Made by a program: the position numbers and the translations under genes | Assembly (NCBI RefSeq): GCF_003062295.1 | Contig: NZ_PYCN01000001.1 | Location: forward strand, 206,001-270,000 | DNA from: Bradyrhizobium algeriense | Lineage (GTDB): Bacteria > Pseudomonadota > Alphaproteobacteria > Rhizobiales > Xanthobacteraceae | Direction: 5' to 3' | DNA length: 64,000 nucleotides | In this document: one piece after another, positions 16,081-24,210 of the stretch | How positions within the stretch are numbered: position 1 is the stretch's first letter | Layout of the letters: every line of letters begins with the position of its first letter | Notes under the pieces: generated by a model | Databases searched by the model: none | The model's input: only the letters and a program-made list of their open reading frames with translations | Told to the model about the DNA's origin: nothing

Positions 16081-17156
16081 GGCGTCGTCTCCTTTGCGAA
16101 TTCCAATCGGCGGTAGGTCTTGAGCGGGTTGTCGATCATGATCTTGCGAACAAGATCGGGGGAAATCCCCTCGGGCAGCACCGCGTCGCCGTCGAATTGC
16201 CAATGCGGATAGTCGGTCGAGAATAGGAGCAATTCGTCCGACTGCATATGGTCAAACAGGCGGTTCAGGGTTGCGGGATCGGGCGGCGCATCGACCGGCT
16301 GCAGCGAGAAGCGGATATTGCTGCGCACAATCTCCAGCGGCGCGCGATCGACCCACGGCGTTTCCATCCGTATGCCGCGCCAGAACTTGTGCAGCCGCCA
16401 CAGATAGGCCGGCAGCCAGGTGAAGCCGCTTTCCAGCATCACCATCTTCAGACCAGGGTGGCGGGCGAACACGCCCTCCACGATCAGGCTGGTGAGTTGG
16501 GTCTGGAACGCGGTGGCTTGGGCTACGTAATCCTCGATGTGATAGGAGCCCCAGCCGACCGAGGTCGGCGGGTTATGATAGGCGCTGCCGGCGTGGATGC
16601 CGATGGTGAGGCCCAGCCGTTCGGCCGCCGCATAGATCGGCCAGTAGGCGCGCTTGCCCAAGGGCATGTCGCCCATGACAAGCACCAGCACCTGGACGAA
16701 GCGCTTGTCGGCGGCGCAGCGCTCGATCTCGGCAACGGATTTTTCGACGCTTTGCACAGGGATCACGATCGAGCCGCGCAGCCGCGCGTCCTTGTCGAGC
16801 CATTCTTTGGCCAGCCAGTCGTTCAGCGCGCGGCAGAACGCGTCCTGCATGTCTTCGGAGAACACCATCTGCACGCCGTACAAGGGATTGCAGATGCCGT
16901 AAGCTGTGCCGAACCGGTCGAGCGCCTGCTTCTGCATGTCGGCGAGGTCTGAACCCGGCTTGCCCTGCCCCGGTCGCCAGTCCGGCCGCGACGAGATCGG
17001 CGAATTGGTCGGATAGGACTGCGAGACCAGGTCAGTCATGCCGCGCGTCGTCACCTGGTCGCGCCAGTAGTCGTTCATGTAGGGCAGCAGGCTGGTCAGA
17101 TGAGGAACGGCGGGATGCAGATCGCAATCCACGCCGCCGGGAAGCGGCGACGTCAT
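16077..17156 (-). CDS. amidohydrolase family protein (ACMSD-like), copy A
   Basis: A 359-residue amidohydrolase-2 family protein, first gene of the operon. Metal-site candidates are D-C-D-L-H-P at residues 10-15, GIHAGSAYHNPP in the middle and FSTDYPHWQFD near the C-terminus. It resembles copy B along its length but is divergent, so it is an old duplication. ATG at 17156 follows GAGGAAA. The divergent neighbour is a CinA-type gene 136 bp away. Together with the Rieske protein and the TRAP transporter it suggests uptake and breakdown of an aromatic acid, but no ring-oxygenase is visible. Confidence 0.88.
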   Translation of the reverse strand: MTSPLPGGVDCDLHPAVPHLTSLLPYMNDYWRDQVTTRGMTDLVSQSYPTNSPISSRPDWRPGQGKPGSDLADMQKQALDRFGTAYGICNPLYGVQMVFSEDMQDAFCRALNDWLAKEWLDKDARLRGSIVIPVQSVEKSVAEIERCAADKRFVQVLVLVMGDMPLGKRAYWPIYAAAERLGLTIGIHAGSAYHNPPTSVGWGSYHIEDYVAQATAFQTQLTSLIVEGVFARHPGLKMVMLESGFTWLPAYLWRLHKFWRGIRMETPWVDRAPLEIVRSNIRFSLQPVDAPPDPATLNRLFDHMQSDELLLFSTDYPHWQFDGDAVLPEGISPDLVRKIMIDNPLKTYRRLEFAKETTP

Positions 17157-17292
17157 GATGTTTCCTCTTCGGCCCGCGTGGACCGCGGTTGTTTGAGGTA
17201 TTCAATCAGGGCGGCCGCTGCGCCGCAACTCGGCAAATGTGGACCTCCTGTGCTAGGAGGACATGACTGGCGGGAATTTTTAGGGAGTTGAA

Positions 17293-17775
17293 ATGAAAGA
17301 GCTCGTGACAATCGCCGAAAAGATTGCCGCTCAACTGATCGCGCGCAAACAGACGATTGCGGTTGCGGAATCCTCAACCGGCGGCCTGGTTTCGGCGGCA
17401 TTACTTTCGGTGCCGGGCGCATCCGCCTATTTCCTCGGCGGCGCCGTGGTCTACACGCGCGATGCGCGGCGGCTGCTGATGGATATTCCTGACGAGGCGA
17501 TGAAGGGCATCCGCTCGGCGTCCGAGCCCTACGCGAAACTGCTGGCAAGCCAGGTCCGCCAGCGCTTTGCGACCGACTGGGGCTTGTCGGAGACGGGCGC
17601 GACGGGACCGACCGGCAACCGTTACGGCGACGCCGCCGGCCATAGCTGCATGGCGGTGGCGGGGCCGTCACAATCGGTGTTCACGCTGGAAACCGGCAGC
17701 GCCGACCGGCAGGCCAACATGCAGGCGTTTGCGAAGACGGCGCTAAATCTGCTGCTGGAGAATCTGTTGAAGTGA
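17293..17775 (+). CDS. CinA-family nicotinamide-nucleotide amidase domain protein
   Basis: A 160-residue standalone CinA C-terminal domain (PncC type), which deamidates nicotinamide mononucleotide in NAD recycling. Motifs: AESSTGG (25-31) with the catalytic Ser, the PGASAYFLGGAVVY strand, and ETGATGPTGNRYGD around the second active-site loop. The molybdopterin-like N-terminal domain of full CinA is absent, as in many such proteins. ATG at 17293 follows a weak AGGGAGTTGAA. It stands alone, followed by a repeat element. Confidence 0.86.
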   Translation: MKELVTIAEKIAAQLIARKQTIAVAESSTGGLVSAALLSVPGASAYFLGGAVVYTRDARRLLMDIPDEAMKGIRSASEPYAKLLASQVRQRFATDWGLSETGATGPTGNRYGDAAGHSCMAVAGPSQSVFTLETGSADRQANMQAFAKTALNLLLENLLK

Positions 17776-17778
17776 GCT

Positions 17779-17899
17779 GTCGTCCCTGCGAACGCAGGGA
17801 CCCATAACCACCGCACTTTGTTGTTGGATGAAAGGCGTCGAACAGCGTCTCTTACGACAAACGACACGGCGTATGGGTCCCTGCTTTCGCAGGGACGAC
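17779..17899 (+). repeat. 121-bp palindromic repeat, copy 1 (inverted relative to copy 2)
   Basis: Ends GTCGTCCCTGCGAACG and CTTTCGCAGGGACGAC each fold into an 8-bp hairpin (GTCCCTGC/GCAGGGAC) and are inverted to each other. The core reads CCCATAACCACCG on the left and CGGCGTATGGG on the right. An equal-length copy lies at 18844-18964 in the opposite orientation. The pair brackets the VOC gene. Strand is arbitrary: plus marks this copy's orientation. Confidence 0.9.
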
Positions 17900-17936
17900 G
17901 ACCGAGATTTTACAGGTATTGACCCGAGGACTATCC

Positions 17937-18827
17937 ATGCCACAACAATTCGACCGCGCCGCAGAAGATCTCGGCAACTCGATCCATTTCGAGCATGTCA
18001 ACGTCACCATCCCCGATCAGCGGCTGGCGACGCTGTTCTATATCGCCGGCCTCGGACTGACCCGCGATCCCTATCTGATGGTGTCGGACAGCAACATGTG
18101 GGTCAATGTCGGCAGGAGCCAGTTTCATCTGCCTGATGGCCCGCCGCAGGTGTTGCGCGGCCATACCGGCATCGTCATATCAGGCCGCGCAGCGCTGCTG
18201 GCGCGGCTGGCGTCGGTCGCGAAAAAGCTGGAAGGAACGTCGTTCGCGTTCACCGAGCATAACGACCATGTCGAGGCGATCTGCCCCTGGGGCAACCGCG
18301 TGCGCTGCTATGAGCCGGACGCCGCCCGCTTCGGACGCATCACGCTCGGCATTCCCTATGTCGAGTTCGACGTACCAGTCGGCACCGCGAAAGCGATCTG
18401 CGCCTTCTATCCCGCGATCATGGGGATGCAGGCCGAGTTCTTGAACGGCGATAACGCCGTGGCGCGGGTCAAGGCCGGCAAGGATCAATATCTGCAGTTC
18501 CGCGAGACCGACCGCGCGCAGCCGGAGTTCGACGGGCATCACGTGCAGATCTACATCACGGACTTCTCAGGTCCCTACCATCGCCTGCGGGAGCGCGGCC
18601 TGATCTCGCAGGAAGACAACCAGTATCAATACCGCTTTCGCGACATCATCGATCTCGACGGCGGCAGGCACCTGTTCACCGTCGAGCACGAGGTGCGCAG
18701 CGTCACGCACCCGATGTTCATGCGCCCGCTGGTCAACCGCAACCCGGCCGAGACCAACCGGACGTATGCGCCGGGTCATGAGCAGTGGGCGTGGGCGATG
18801 GGCCCGGATGAGTACGATCGGAGATAG
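17937..18827 (+). CDS. VOC (glyoxalase/extradiol dioxygenase-like) family protein
   Basis: A 296-residue protein with two VOC-type modules. The first starts IHFEHVNVTIPDQRLATLFY (about 20-39), and VRCYEPDA closes it with the usual metal-site Glu. The second starts near GIPYVEFDVP (about 140) and includes HHVQIYITDF with a candidate metal His. Possible roles are ring-cleavage-like dioxygenase, isomerase or non-catalytic binding. ATG at 17937 has CGAGGA 7-12 nt upstream. It is the only gene between two inverted 121-bp repeats. Base composition does not look different from neighbours. Confidence 0.8.
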   Translation: MPQQFDRAAEDLGNSIHFEHVNVTIPDQRLATLFYIAGLGLTRDPYLMVSDSNMWVNVGRSQFHLPDGPPQVLRGHTGIVISGRAALLARLASVAKKLEGTSFAFTEHNDHVEAICPWGNRVRCYEPDAARFGRITLGIPYVEFDVPVGTAKAICAFYPAIMGMQAEFLNGDNAVARVKAGKDQYLQFRETDRAQPEFDGHHVQIYITDFSGPYHRLRERGLISQEDNQYQYRFRDIIDLDGGRHLFTVEHEVRSVTHPMFMRPLVNRNPAETNRTYAPGHEQWAWAMGPDEYDRR

Positions 18828-18843
18828 AGGCACAGGGCGCACT

Positions 18844-18964
18844 GTCGTCCCTGCGAACGCAGGGACCCATACGCCGTGTCGCATGTGTTCAGAGACGCTG
18901 TTCGACGGCTTTCGTTCGACAACCAAAGCCGGTGGTTATGGGTCCCTGCGTTCGCAGGGACGAC
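18844..18964 (-). repeat. 121-bp palindromic repeat, copy 2 (opposite orientation)
   Basis: Same ends as copy 1 at 17779-17899. The core now reads CCCATACGCCGTGTCG on the left and CGGTGGTTATGGG on the right, exactly the reverse-complement order of copy 1. The two copies are thus inverted repeats 945 bp apart. It ends 25 bp before the stop of the HlyD-type gene and could also act as its terminator. Confidence 0.9.
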
Positions 18965-18989
18965 GAGCGGAGAGATTTGCGCACCACCC

Positions 18990-20300
18990 TCACCTCTCCC
19001 TAAACGAGCGCATCAGCTGGTCGCTGAACGGCTTCATCAGATAGGAGAACATGGTGCGGTCGCCGGTCTGGACGAAGGCTTCCACCGGCATGCCCGGGAT
19101 GATCTTGACGTTGTCGCCGAGGCGGGCGACTTCGGCCGGCGGCAGCGAGACGCGGATGGTGTAGTAGCTCTGGCCGGTGCGCTGGTCGGTGGTGACGTCG
19201 GCGGAGACGCGCGTCACCACACCATTGAGTTCCGGCGTGGTGCGCTGGTTGAAGGCGGATAGCCGCAGCAGCGTCTTCTGGCCGATCTGCAGCTTGTCGA
19301 TGTCCTGCGGATTGACCTTGGCCTCGACCGAGAGATCGTCGGCCCGCGGCACCACCATCATGATGGCGTCGCCGGCGGTGATCACGCCGCCCACGGTGTG
19401 CACCGTCGACTGCAGCACGACGCCGTCCTGCGGCGCGCGGATGTCGATGCGGCGGAGCTGATCCTCGGCGGTGACCTTGCGCTCGACGAACTCGCCGATC
19501 TTGTCGTTGGTTTCGCGCAGATCCTTGGAGACCTCGCTTACCACGTCCTTGTCAACCTGGATGATCTGCAACTCGGTTTCGGTGATCTTGCCCCTCGCCT
19601 GCGCACGCGCGGCGATGTATTGCGCGCGCTCGCCCGACAGCCGGGCGTGATCGCGCTCCAGCACCGTCAGGCGTGAGATCTGGATCAGGCGCTGCTCATA
19701 GAGCTGGCGCACGCCGACCAGCTCCTTCTCCACCAGCGCGGTTTCCTTGTCCTTGGCCTGCTCCTGCGCCGTCAGCCCTGCGATTTCCTCATTGAGCTGC
19801 GCCACCCGCTCGCGCAACTGCGATTTCTGCCCGGCGCGTCCGAATACGCGCACCTCGAACAGCTTGGTTTCACTCGCCATGATGTCACGGACGTCAGGGT
19901 CGTCGGCGCGGTCGGTGAGCTGTGGGGGAAATTTGATCTTGTCGAGGCCGCGCTGCTCGGCCTCCAGCCGCGCCGCGCGCGCCCACAATCCGTTCAGCGT
20001 CTTGACGACGATGGCCAGACTCGCCTTGACCACGGTCTCGTCGAGCCGCACCACGACATCGCCGGCCTTGACGATATCGCCGTCGCGCACGCGAACTTCG
20101 CCGACCACGCCGCCGGTCGGGTGCTGCACCTTCTTGACGTTGGAATCGACCACCACCGAGCCCGGCGCGATCAGCGCGCCCGAAATCTGCACCGTCGAGG
20201 CCCAACCGCCAAACCCGCCGGCCAGCACCAGCATCAGCGAGAGGCCGACGATCAGGTGCCCGCGTATCGAGCGGTGCGCGGCGTTCAGCTCGGCGGTCAT
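18990..20300 (-). CDS. HlyD-family type I secretion membrane fusion protein (PrtE-like)
   Basis: A 436-residue periplasmic adaptor of type I secretion. One N-terminal membrane helix (about 13-35), then the first half of the lipoyl domain (GSVVVDSNVKKVQHPTGGVV), a long coiled coil (about 85-270), the second lipoyl half, and a beta-barrel domain with the family-typical VSADVTTDQRTGQSYYTIRV. It links the ABC exporter to a TolC-type outer-membrane channel. Its ATG overlaps the stop of the ABC gene (ATGA, 20297-20300). No outer-membrane component or substrate gene lies next to it; the RTX protein at 34923-39422 is a possible client (inference). Confidence 0.92.
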   Translation of the reverse strand: MTAELNAAHRSIRGHLIVGLSLMLVLAGGFGGWASTVQISGALIAPGSVVVDSNVKKVQHPTGGVVGEVRVRDGDIVKAGDVVVRLDETVVKASLAIVVKTLNGLWARAARLEAEQRGLDKIKFPPQLTDRADDPDVRDIMASETKLFEVRVFGRAGQKSQLRERVAQLNEEIAGLTAQEQAKDKETALVEKELVGVRQLYEQRLIQISRLTVLERDHARLSGERAQYIAARAQARGKITETELQIIQVDKDVVSEVSKDLRETNDKIGEFVERKVTAEDQLRRIDIRAPQDGVVLQSTVHTVGGVITAGDAIMMVVPRADDLSVEAKVNPQDIDKLQIGQKTLLRLSAFNQRTTPELNGVVTRVSADVTTDQRTGQSYYTIRVSLPPAEVARLGDNVKIIPGMPVEAFVQTGDRTMFSYLMKPFSDQLMRSFRER

Positions 20301-22042
20301 GATTTTTTCGCAGCTCCTGCGTCGGAAACGATCTTGATCGGCGGCGGCGATGGCACCCGCTGCAGCACCTGGCCGAGCACGGTTTCCTTCGGACCGAACG
20401 CCTGCATGCGGCCGTCCTTCAGCACCAGCAATTGATCGACCGCCTCGATGCCGATCGGCCGGTGCGCCACCACGACCACGATGGCGCCGCGCTCGCGCGC
20501 GCCGCGCACGGCACGCGTCAGCGCCTCATCGCCCTCGCTGTCGAGATTGGAGTTCGGCTCGTCGAGCACGATCAGGAACGGATTGCCGTAGAGCGCCCGC
20601 GCCAGCGCCACGCGCTGGGCCTGCCCGGCTGACAATGCTGCGCCCTGCTCGCCGATCTGGGTGTCGTAGCCCTCGCGCATCTTGATGATCATCTCATGCA
20701 CGCCGGCTTCCTTGGCGGCAGCGATGATCGCGTCCGACTTCGCTTCGGAATCGAAGCGGCAGATGTTCTGCGCCACGGTGCCGGCGAACAGTTCGACATC
20801 CTGCGGCAGATAGCCGATGTGGCGGCCGAGCACGTCCGACGACCATTGGTCGAGCGCCGCGCCGTCGAGCCGCACCTTGCCGCGGGCCGGCATCCAGACG
20901 CCGACCAGCGCCCGCACCAGCGACGATTTGCCCGATCCGCTCGGGCCGATGACGCCGACGCCGCTGCCGGCCTCGACGGCAAAATTGACGTCCTGCACGA
21001 TGACGCGCTGATCGCCCGGCGGCACGATGCTGACGGCCTCGACCGACAGCCGCTTGGTCGGGGCCTGCAGCAGGGTTTGCTGGTTCGAAGCCGGGACCTG
21101 TTCCAGAAGCTTGGAGAGGCGATGCCAGCTCTGGCGCGCGGCGACGAAACCTTTCCAGTGGGCGATGGCGAGGTCGACCGGCGCCAGCGCGCGGGCGCTG
21201 AGGATCGAGCCCGCGATGATGATGCCGGCGGTGGCTTCCTGGTGGATCACGAGGTAGGCGCCGACCGCGAGCACCGCCGATTGCAGCATCATGCGCAAGA
21301 CTTTTGCGACCGCGCCCAGGCCGCCGGCGATGTCGCTGGCGCGCTGATTGCCCGCCAGATAGGTTTCGTTGGCCTCGCTCCAGCGCTTCATCAGGCGTCC
21401 GGACATGCCCATCGCGACCAGCACTTCGGCGTTGCGCCGGCTGGTGGCGGCGAGGTCATTGCGCCGCGCCGCCAGCGTCATCGCCTCCTTCGCCGGCGTC
21501 CGCGACAGGAACTCGGTGATCAGCGTCAGCGCCACCAGAATGATGGCGCCGGCCAGAGCGGTGACGCCGAGCAGCCAGTGAAACGCAAAGCAGATCAAGA
21601 GGTAGAACGGCAGCCACGGCAGATCGAAGAATGCGCCCGGCCCCATGCTGCCGAGAAACGACCTGACATTGTCGAGATCGCGCAGCGGCTGCAGGCCCTC
21701 GTTGCGACTGCCTACCAAGAGCGGCAGCCGCACCACGGTTTCGAACACGCGCGTGTTGAGGGCTTCGTCGAGTGCAGTTCCAATGCGGCCGAGAATGCGA
21801 CCGCGAATCAGATCGAGGCCGCCTTGCGCGATGTAGAGGCCGCCGGCGAGAATCACGAGGCCAACCAGGGTCGGCACGCTGCGGCTCGGCAGCACGCGGT
21901 CGTAGACCTCCAGCATGAAAATCGAGCCGGTGAGGTACAGCAGATTGATCATGCAACTCATGACGCCGACGCCGATAAAAGCGTTGCGACAGGCGCGCAG
22001 CGCTTCACCGAGTTCGGACCGCCGGACCGGAGCGACTGCCAT
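20297..22042 (-). CDS. type I secretion permease/ATPase (PrtD family)
   Basis: A 581-residue half-transporter, membrane domain first (about 1-310) and nucleotide-binding domain second (about 330-560). Walker A GPSGSGKSSL, signature LSAGQAQRVALARAL and Walker B FLIVLDEPNSNLD are all intact. There is no N-terminal C39-like domain, as expected for PrtD/AprD exporters of RTX proteases, lipases and S-layer proteins. ATG at 22042 is used; a TTG six codons upstream (22060) is an alternative. It forms an operon with the HlyD gene. Confidence 0.92.
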   Translation of the reverse strand: MAVAPVRRSELGEALRACRNAFIGVGVMSCMINLLYLTGSIFMLEVYDRVLPSRSVPTLVGLVILAGGLYIAQGGLDLIRGRILGRIGTALDEALNTRVFETVVRLPLLVGSRNEGLQPLRDLDNVRSFLGSMGPGAFFDLPWLPFYLLICFAFHWLLGVTALAGAIILVALTLITEFLSRTPAKEAMTLAARRNDLAATSRRNAEVLVAMGMSGRLMKRWSEANETYLAGNQRASDIAGGLGAVAKVLRMMLQSAVLAVGAYLVIHQEATAGIIIAGSILSARALAPVDLAIAHWKGFVAARQSWHRLSKLLEQVPASNQQTLLQAPTKRLSVEAVSIVPPGDQRVIVQDVNFAVEAGSGVGVIGPSGSGKSSLVRALVGVWMPARGKVRLDGAALDQWSSDVLGRHIGYLPQDVELFAGTVAQNICRFDSEAKSDAIIAAAKEAGVHEMIIKMREGYDTQIGEQGAALSAGQAQRVALARALYGNPFLIVLDEPNSNLDSEGDEALTRAVRGARERGAIVVVVAHRPIGIEAVDQLLVLKDGRMQAFGPKETVLGQVLQRVPSPPPIKIVSDAGAAKKS

Positions 22043-22418
22043 AAATGCGTGTCTCTTCAAAAGGATCAGGTGACGGGCTGGTTTTACCGATGTTTTCGGG
22101 CACCGTCTATTTTAAGTCACGTTAACCCCAATCCGGTTCATGCCCGTGAAGAGGGGGTGAAGACGGAAACCGCCTGTTTGGGCTGCAAATTTGACGCCGG
22201 CACCAGCCACTTGGCGGGTTGGGGGCTTCAGGCTGCCCGGAAACGGGACTGGAATCACGGACATCGAGACCCGGCCGACTTCGACATGGAGGCCGGGATC
22301 GCACGCCACTTCCGGCGCCGAACCCGCCCGCCGTCTTAAGCGCTCCGACCGGGCTTTCCGAAGGTGCCATGCGACCTGCGCAAGTCCCTGCAGATGACTT
22401 CAAGCCATCGGGCTGTAC
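22043..22418. other. 376-bp intergenic region without a gene
   Basis: It lies upstream of the type I secretion operon and downstream of the GlsB-type gene, both on the minus strand. It should hold the secretion operon promoter: AT-rich DNA with TTAAAATAG on the minus strand around 22110 is a candidate, but no well-spaced -35/-10 pair could be fixed. No coding pattern or repeat is seen. Confidence 0.4.
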
Positions 22419-22688
22419 CTATAACCTCCCGCCGGTGCGGAGCAGCCGCACAATCAACAGCAAGATGATGGCCCCGATGGTGGAGTAGACGATCTCGGAC
22501 ACCAGCCCGGTGCCGAGGCGGATGCCGAGCTTGGGAAACAGCAGGCTTGCGAGCAGCGCGCCGGCGATGCCGACGAGGATGTCGCCGATGATGCCAAAGC
22601 CGGTGCCGCGCACGATCTTGCCGGCGAGCCAGCCGGCAACCAGGCCGACGAAGAGAATGACGAGAATGCCTTCGTTGGAAATCTGCAT
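22419..22688 (-). CDS. GlsB/YeaQ/YmgE family stress-response membrane protein
   Basis: An 89-residue, very hydrophobic protein of the transglycosylase-associated (GlsB/YeaQ) family. Three membrane segments are predicted (about 6-24, 32-50, 62-82), with the family glycine pattern LVAGWLAGKIVRGTGFGIIGD and a Lys-Leu-Gly-Ile turn. Members are induced in stationary phase or stress; their biochemical role is unknown. ATG at 22688 follows a GGGGGA site on the minus strand. It is divergent from the hypothetical gene at 22741. Confidence 0.9.
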   Translation of the reverse strand: MQISNEGILVILFVGLVAGWLAGKIVRGTGFGIIGDILVGIAGALLASLLFPKLGIRLGTGLVSEIVYSTIGAIILLLIVRLLRTGGRL

Positions 22689-22740
22689 TTGAAGTCCCCC
22701 AGGTTCACGACGCGCAGGCCGGACGACAGCCTATCCATCA

Positions 22741-23067
22741 TTGTCCGATGTGACGAGCCGCAATCCGCACGCCCTCCAACAACGCCTGCAAAGTGAAACT
22801 TTTTTGCGTCACCCGCGTTATGTCGGCATGAAGAATGGCGACATTTGGTATGTGACCTTTGGTCCGGACAAGACGGACGAGACGGCGGAGAGCATGACGC
22901 GCTCGACCCGCACCTTTAAATCTGAAATCGACGCCAAGCTTTTTGCGATGCAAATTCTCGCCAAGGGCTGGTCCGCCAGCGCGGGCACGCTCAATCCCCA
23001 TCAGCCGAAGCAGGTCGTGGGGCCGGCGCAGATCGAGCGCTGGGCCGATCCGGGACTGGGTGGCTGA
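22741..23067 (+). CDS. conserved hypothetical protein, about 79-108 residues
   Basis: A soluble protein whose core reads MKNGDIWYVTFGPDKTDETA, then a TRTFKSEIDAKLFAMQILAKGW helix. It looks like a small alpha/beta protein with no signal or membrane segment. The start is uncertain: the longest frame begins with TTG at 22741, GTG is possible at 22750 and ATG at 22828 (the last would give 79 residues). No strong ribosome site is visible for any. Codon use is typical of the region. The family is not recognised; divergent from the GlsB-like gene. Confidence 0.6.
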   Translation: MSDVTSRNPHALQQRLQSETFLRHPRYVGMKNGDIWYVTFGPDKTDETAESMTRSTRTFKSEIDAKLFAMQILAKGWSASAGTLNPHQPKQVVGPAQIERWADPGLGG

Positions 23068-23077
23068 ATCATTCACT

Positions 23078-23208
23078 CGTGTCCCGGACGCGCGAAACGG
23101 GTGCACCGCAGAGCCGGGACCTACCGCCGCGACATCTGGACCCCGGACCAGCAGCGTACCACGCCGCAAAGTGCGGCACGCTGCGCAGCATCCGGGGAAC
23201 GCCCCGCG
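23078..23208. repeat. degenerate GTCCCGGAC-type repeat
   Basis: The sequence GTGTCCCGGACGCGCG ... CGCTGCGCAGCATCCGGGG has loosely inverted ends and internal arms (GCAGCGTACCACGCCGC / GTGCGGCACGCTGC). It resembles another family of intergenic repeats, but the ends match less well than the other copies in this window. It follows the hypothetical gene and precedes the end of the oligopeptide-type operon. Confidence 0.4.
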
Positions 23209-23226
23209 GAGCCGAGCCTCATCATA

Positions 23227-24210
23227 TCAGCTAGCAGCAGAAATTTCCGCCGCCTCCGCCAGCACGCATCGCGCAGTTCGATCCGGCGATACCTGCACAT
23301 TGGGCGGCAATCCTTCGCTGCAGCGCGGCTGCGCGTAACTGCAGCGCGGCGCGAATGAGCAGCTTGAGGGTGCCTTGTCTAGCGAAGGCGGTGTGCCCGG
23401 AATGGTCTCCAGCCGCGCGCCGCGTTTGGCGCCGTGCACGGTCGAGGCCAGCAGCCCCTTGGCATAAGGGTGAACCGGCGTGCGGACGATGTCGCGCAAC
23501 CTGCCCTGCTCCACGATCTGGCCGGCATACATGACGGCCACACGGTCGCAGATTTCGATGGCGACGCCGATATCATGGGTCACGAAAATCACGGACATGC
23601 CGAACTCGCGCTGCAATTCGCGCAACAGCAGCAGGATCTGGATCTGCACGGTGGCGTCGAGCGCCGTGGTCGGCTCGTCGGCCAGAAGAATCTTCGGCTT
23701 GCAGGCCAGCGCCAGTGCGATCATTGCGCGTTGCCGCATGCCGCCGCTCATTTCGTGCGGATAGGCATCGAGACGGCGCCTGGCGGAGGGAATTCGCACC
23801 ACCTCCAGCATTTCCAGCGCACGGGCCATCCCTTCCTTCTGGCTCTTGCCTTCATGGCGTATCACGCTTTCCGCGATCTGGTGGCCGATCGTGTAGACGG
23901 GATCGAGCGCCAGCGCGGGCTCCTGGAAGATCATGGAGACGGTCTGGCCGCGGAACGCCGAAAGTTGTTCGTCGTTCATCGCCAGCACGTCGCGGCCCAG
24001 CACGTTCACGGTGCCCGAAATCTGCGTCCGCTTCTTCGGCAGCAGCCGCATCAGCGCGCGCAAGGTCACGCTCTTGCCGGAGCCGGATTCACCGAGCAGG
24101 CCGAGCACCTCGCCCTCGCCAAGCGAGAGCGAGATGTCGTTGACGGCATGAACCGTGCGCTCGCCGGTGAAGCGGATGTTGAGGTCGCGAATTTCGACGA
24201 GGTTGCTCAT
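23227..24210 (-). CDS. ABC transporter ATP-binding protein (DppD/OppD-like)
   Basis: A 327-residue ATPase of the oligopeptide/nickel importer family. Walker A is GLLGESGSGKSVT, the signature MSGGMRQRAMIALAL and Walker B ILLADEPTTALD. A C-terminal oligopeptide-type domain carries Cys residues (CSFAPRCSYAQPRCSEG) that in OppD/DppD relatives bind a 4Fe-4S cluster. Its start overlaps the amidase stop by 4 bp (24207-24210), and it ends a seven-gene operon. It pairs with the second ATPase at 25810. Confidence 0.92.
   Translation of the reverse strand: MSNLVEIRDLNIRFTGERTVHAVNDISLSLGEGEVLGLLGESGSGKSVTLRALMRLLPKKRTQISGTVNVLGRDVLAMNDEQLSAFRGQTVSMIFQEPALALDPVYTIGHQIAESVIRHEGKSQKEGMARALEMLEVVRIPSARRRLDAYPHEMSGGMRQRAMIALALACKPKILLADEPTTALDATVQIQILLLLRELQREFGMSVIFVTHDIGVAIEICDRVAVMYAGQIVEQGRLRDIVRTPVHPYAKGLLASTVHGAKRGARLETIPGTPPSLDKAPSSCSFAPRCSYAQPRCSEGLPPNVQVSPDRTARCVLAEAAEISAAS

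Noticed and set aside
20696..22339. A plus-strand 547-codon frame opposite the secretion ATPase
   Set aside because: It is antisense to PrtD with its Walker and signature motifs intact; the translated sequence is low-complexity.
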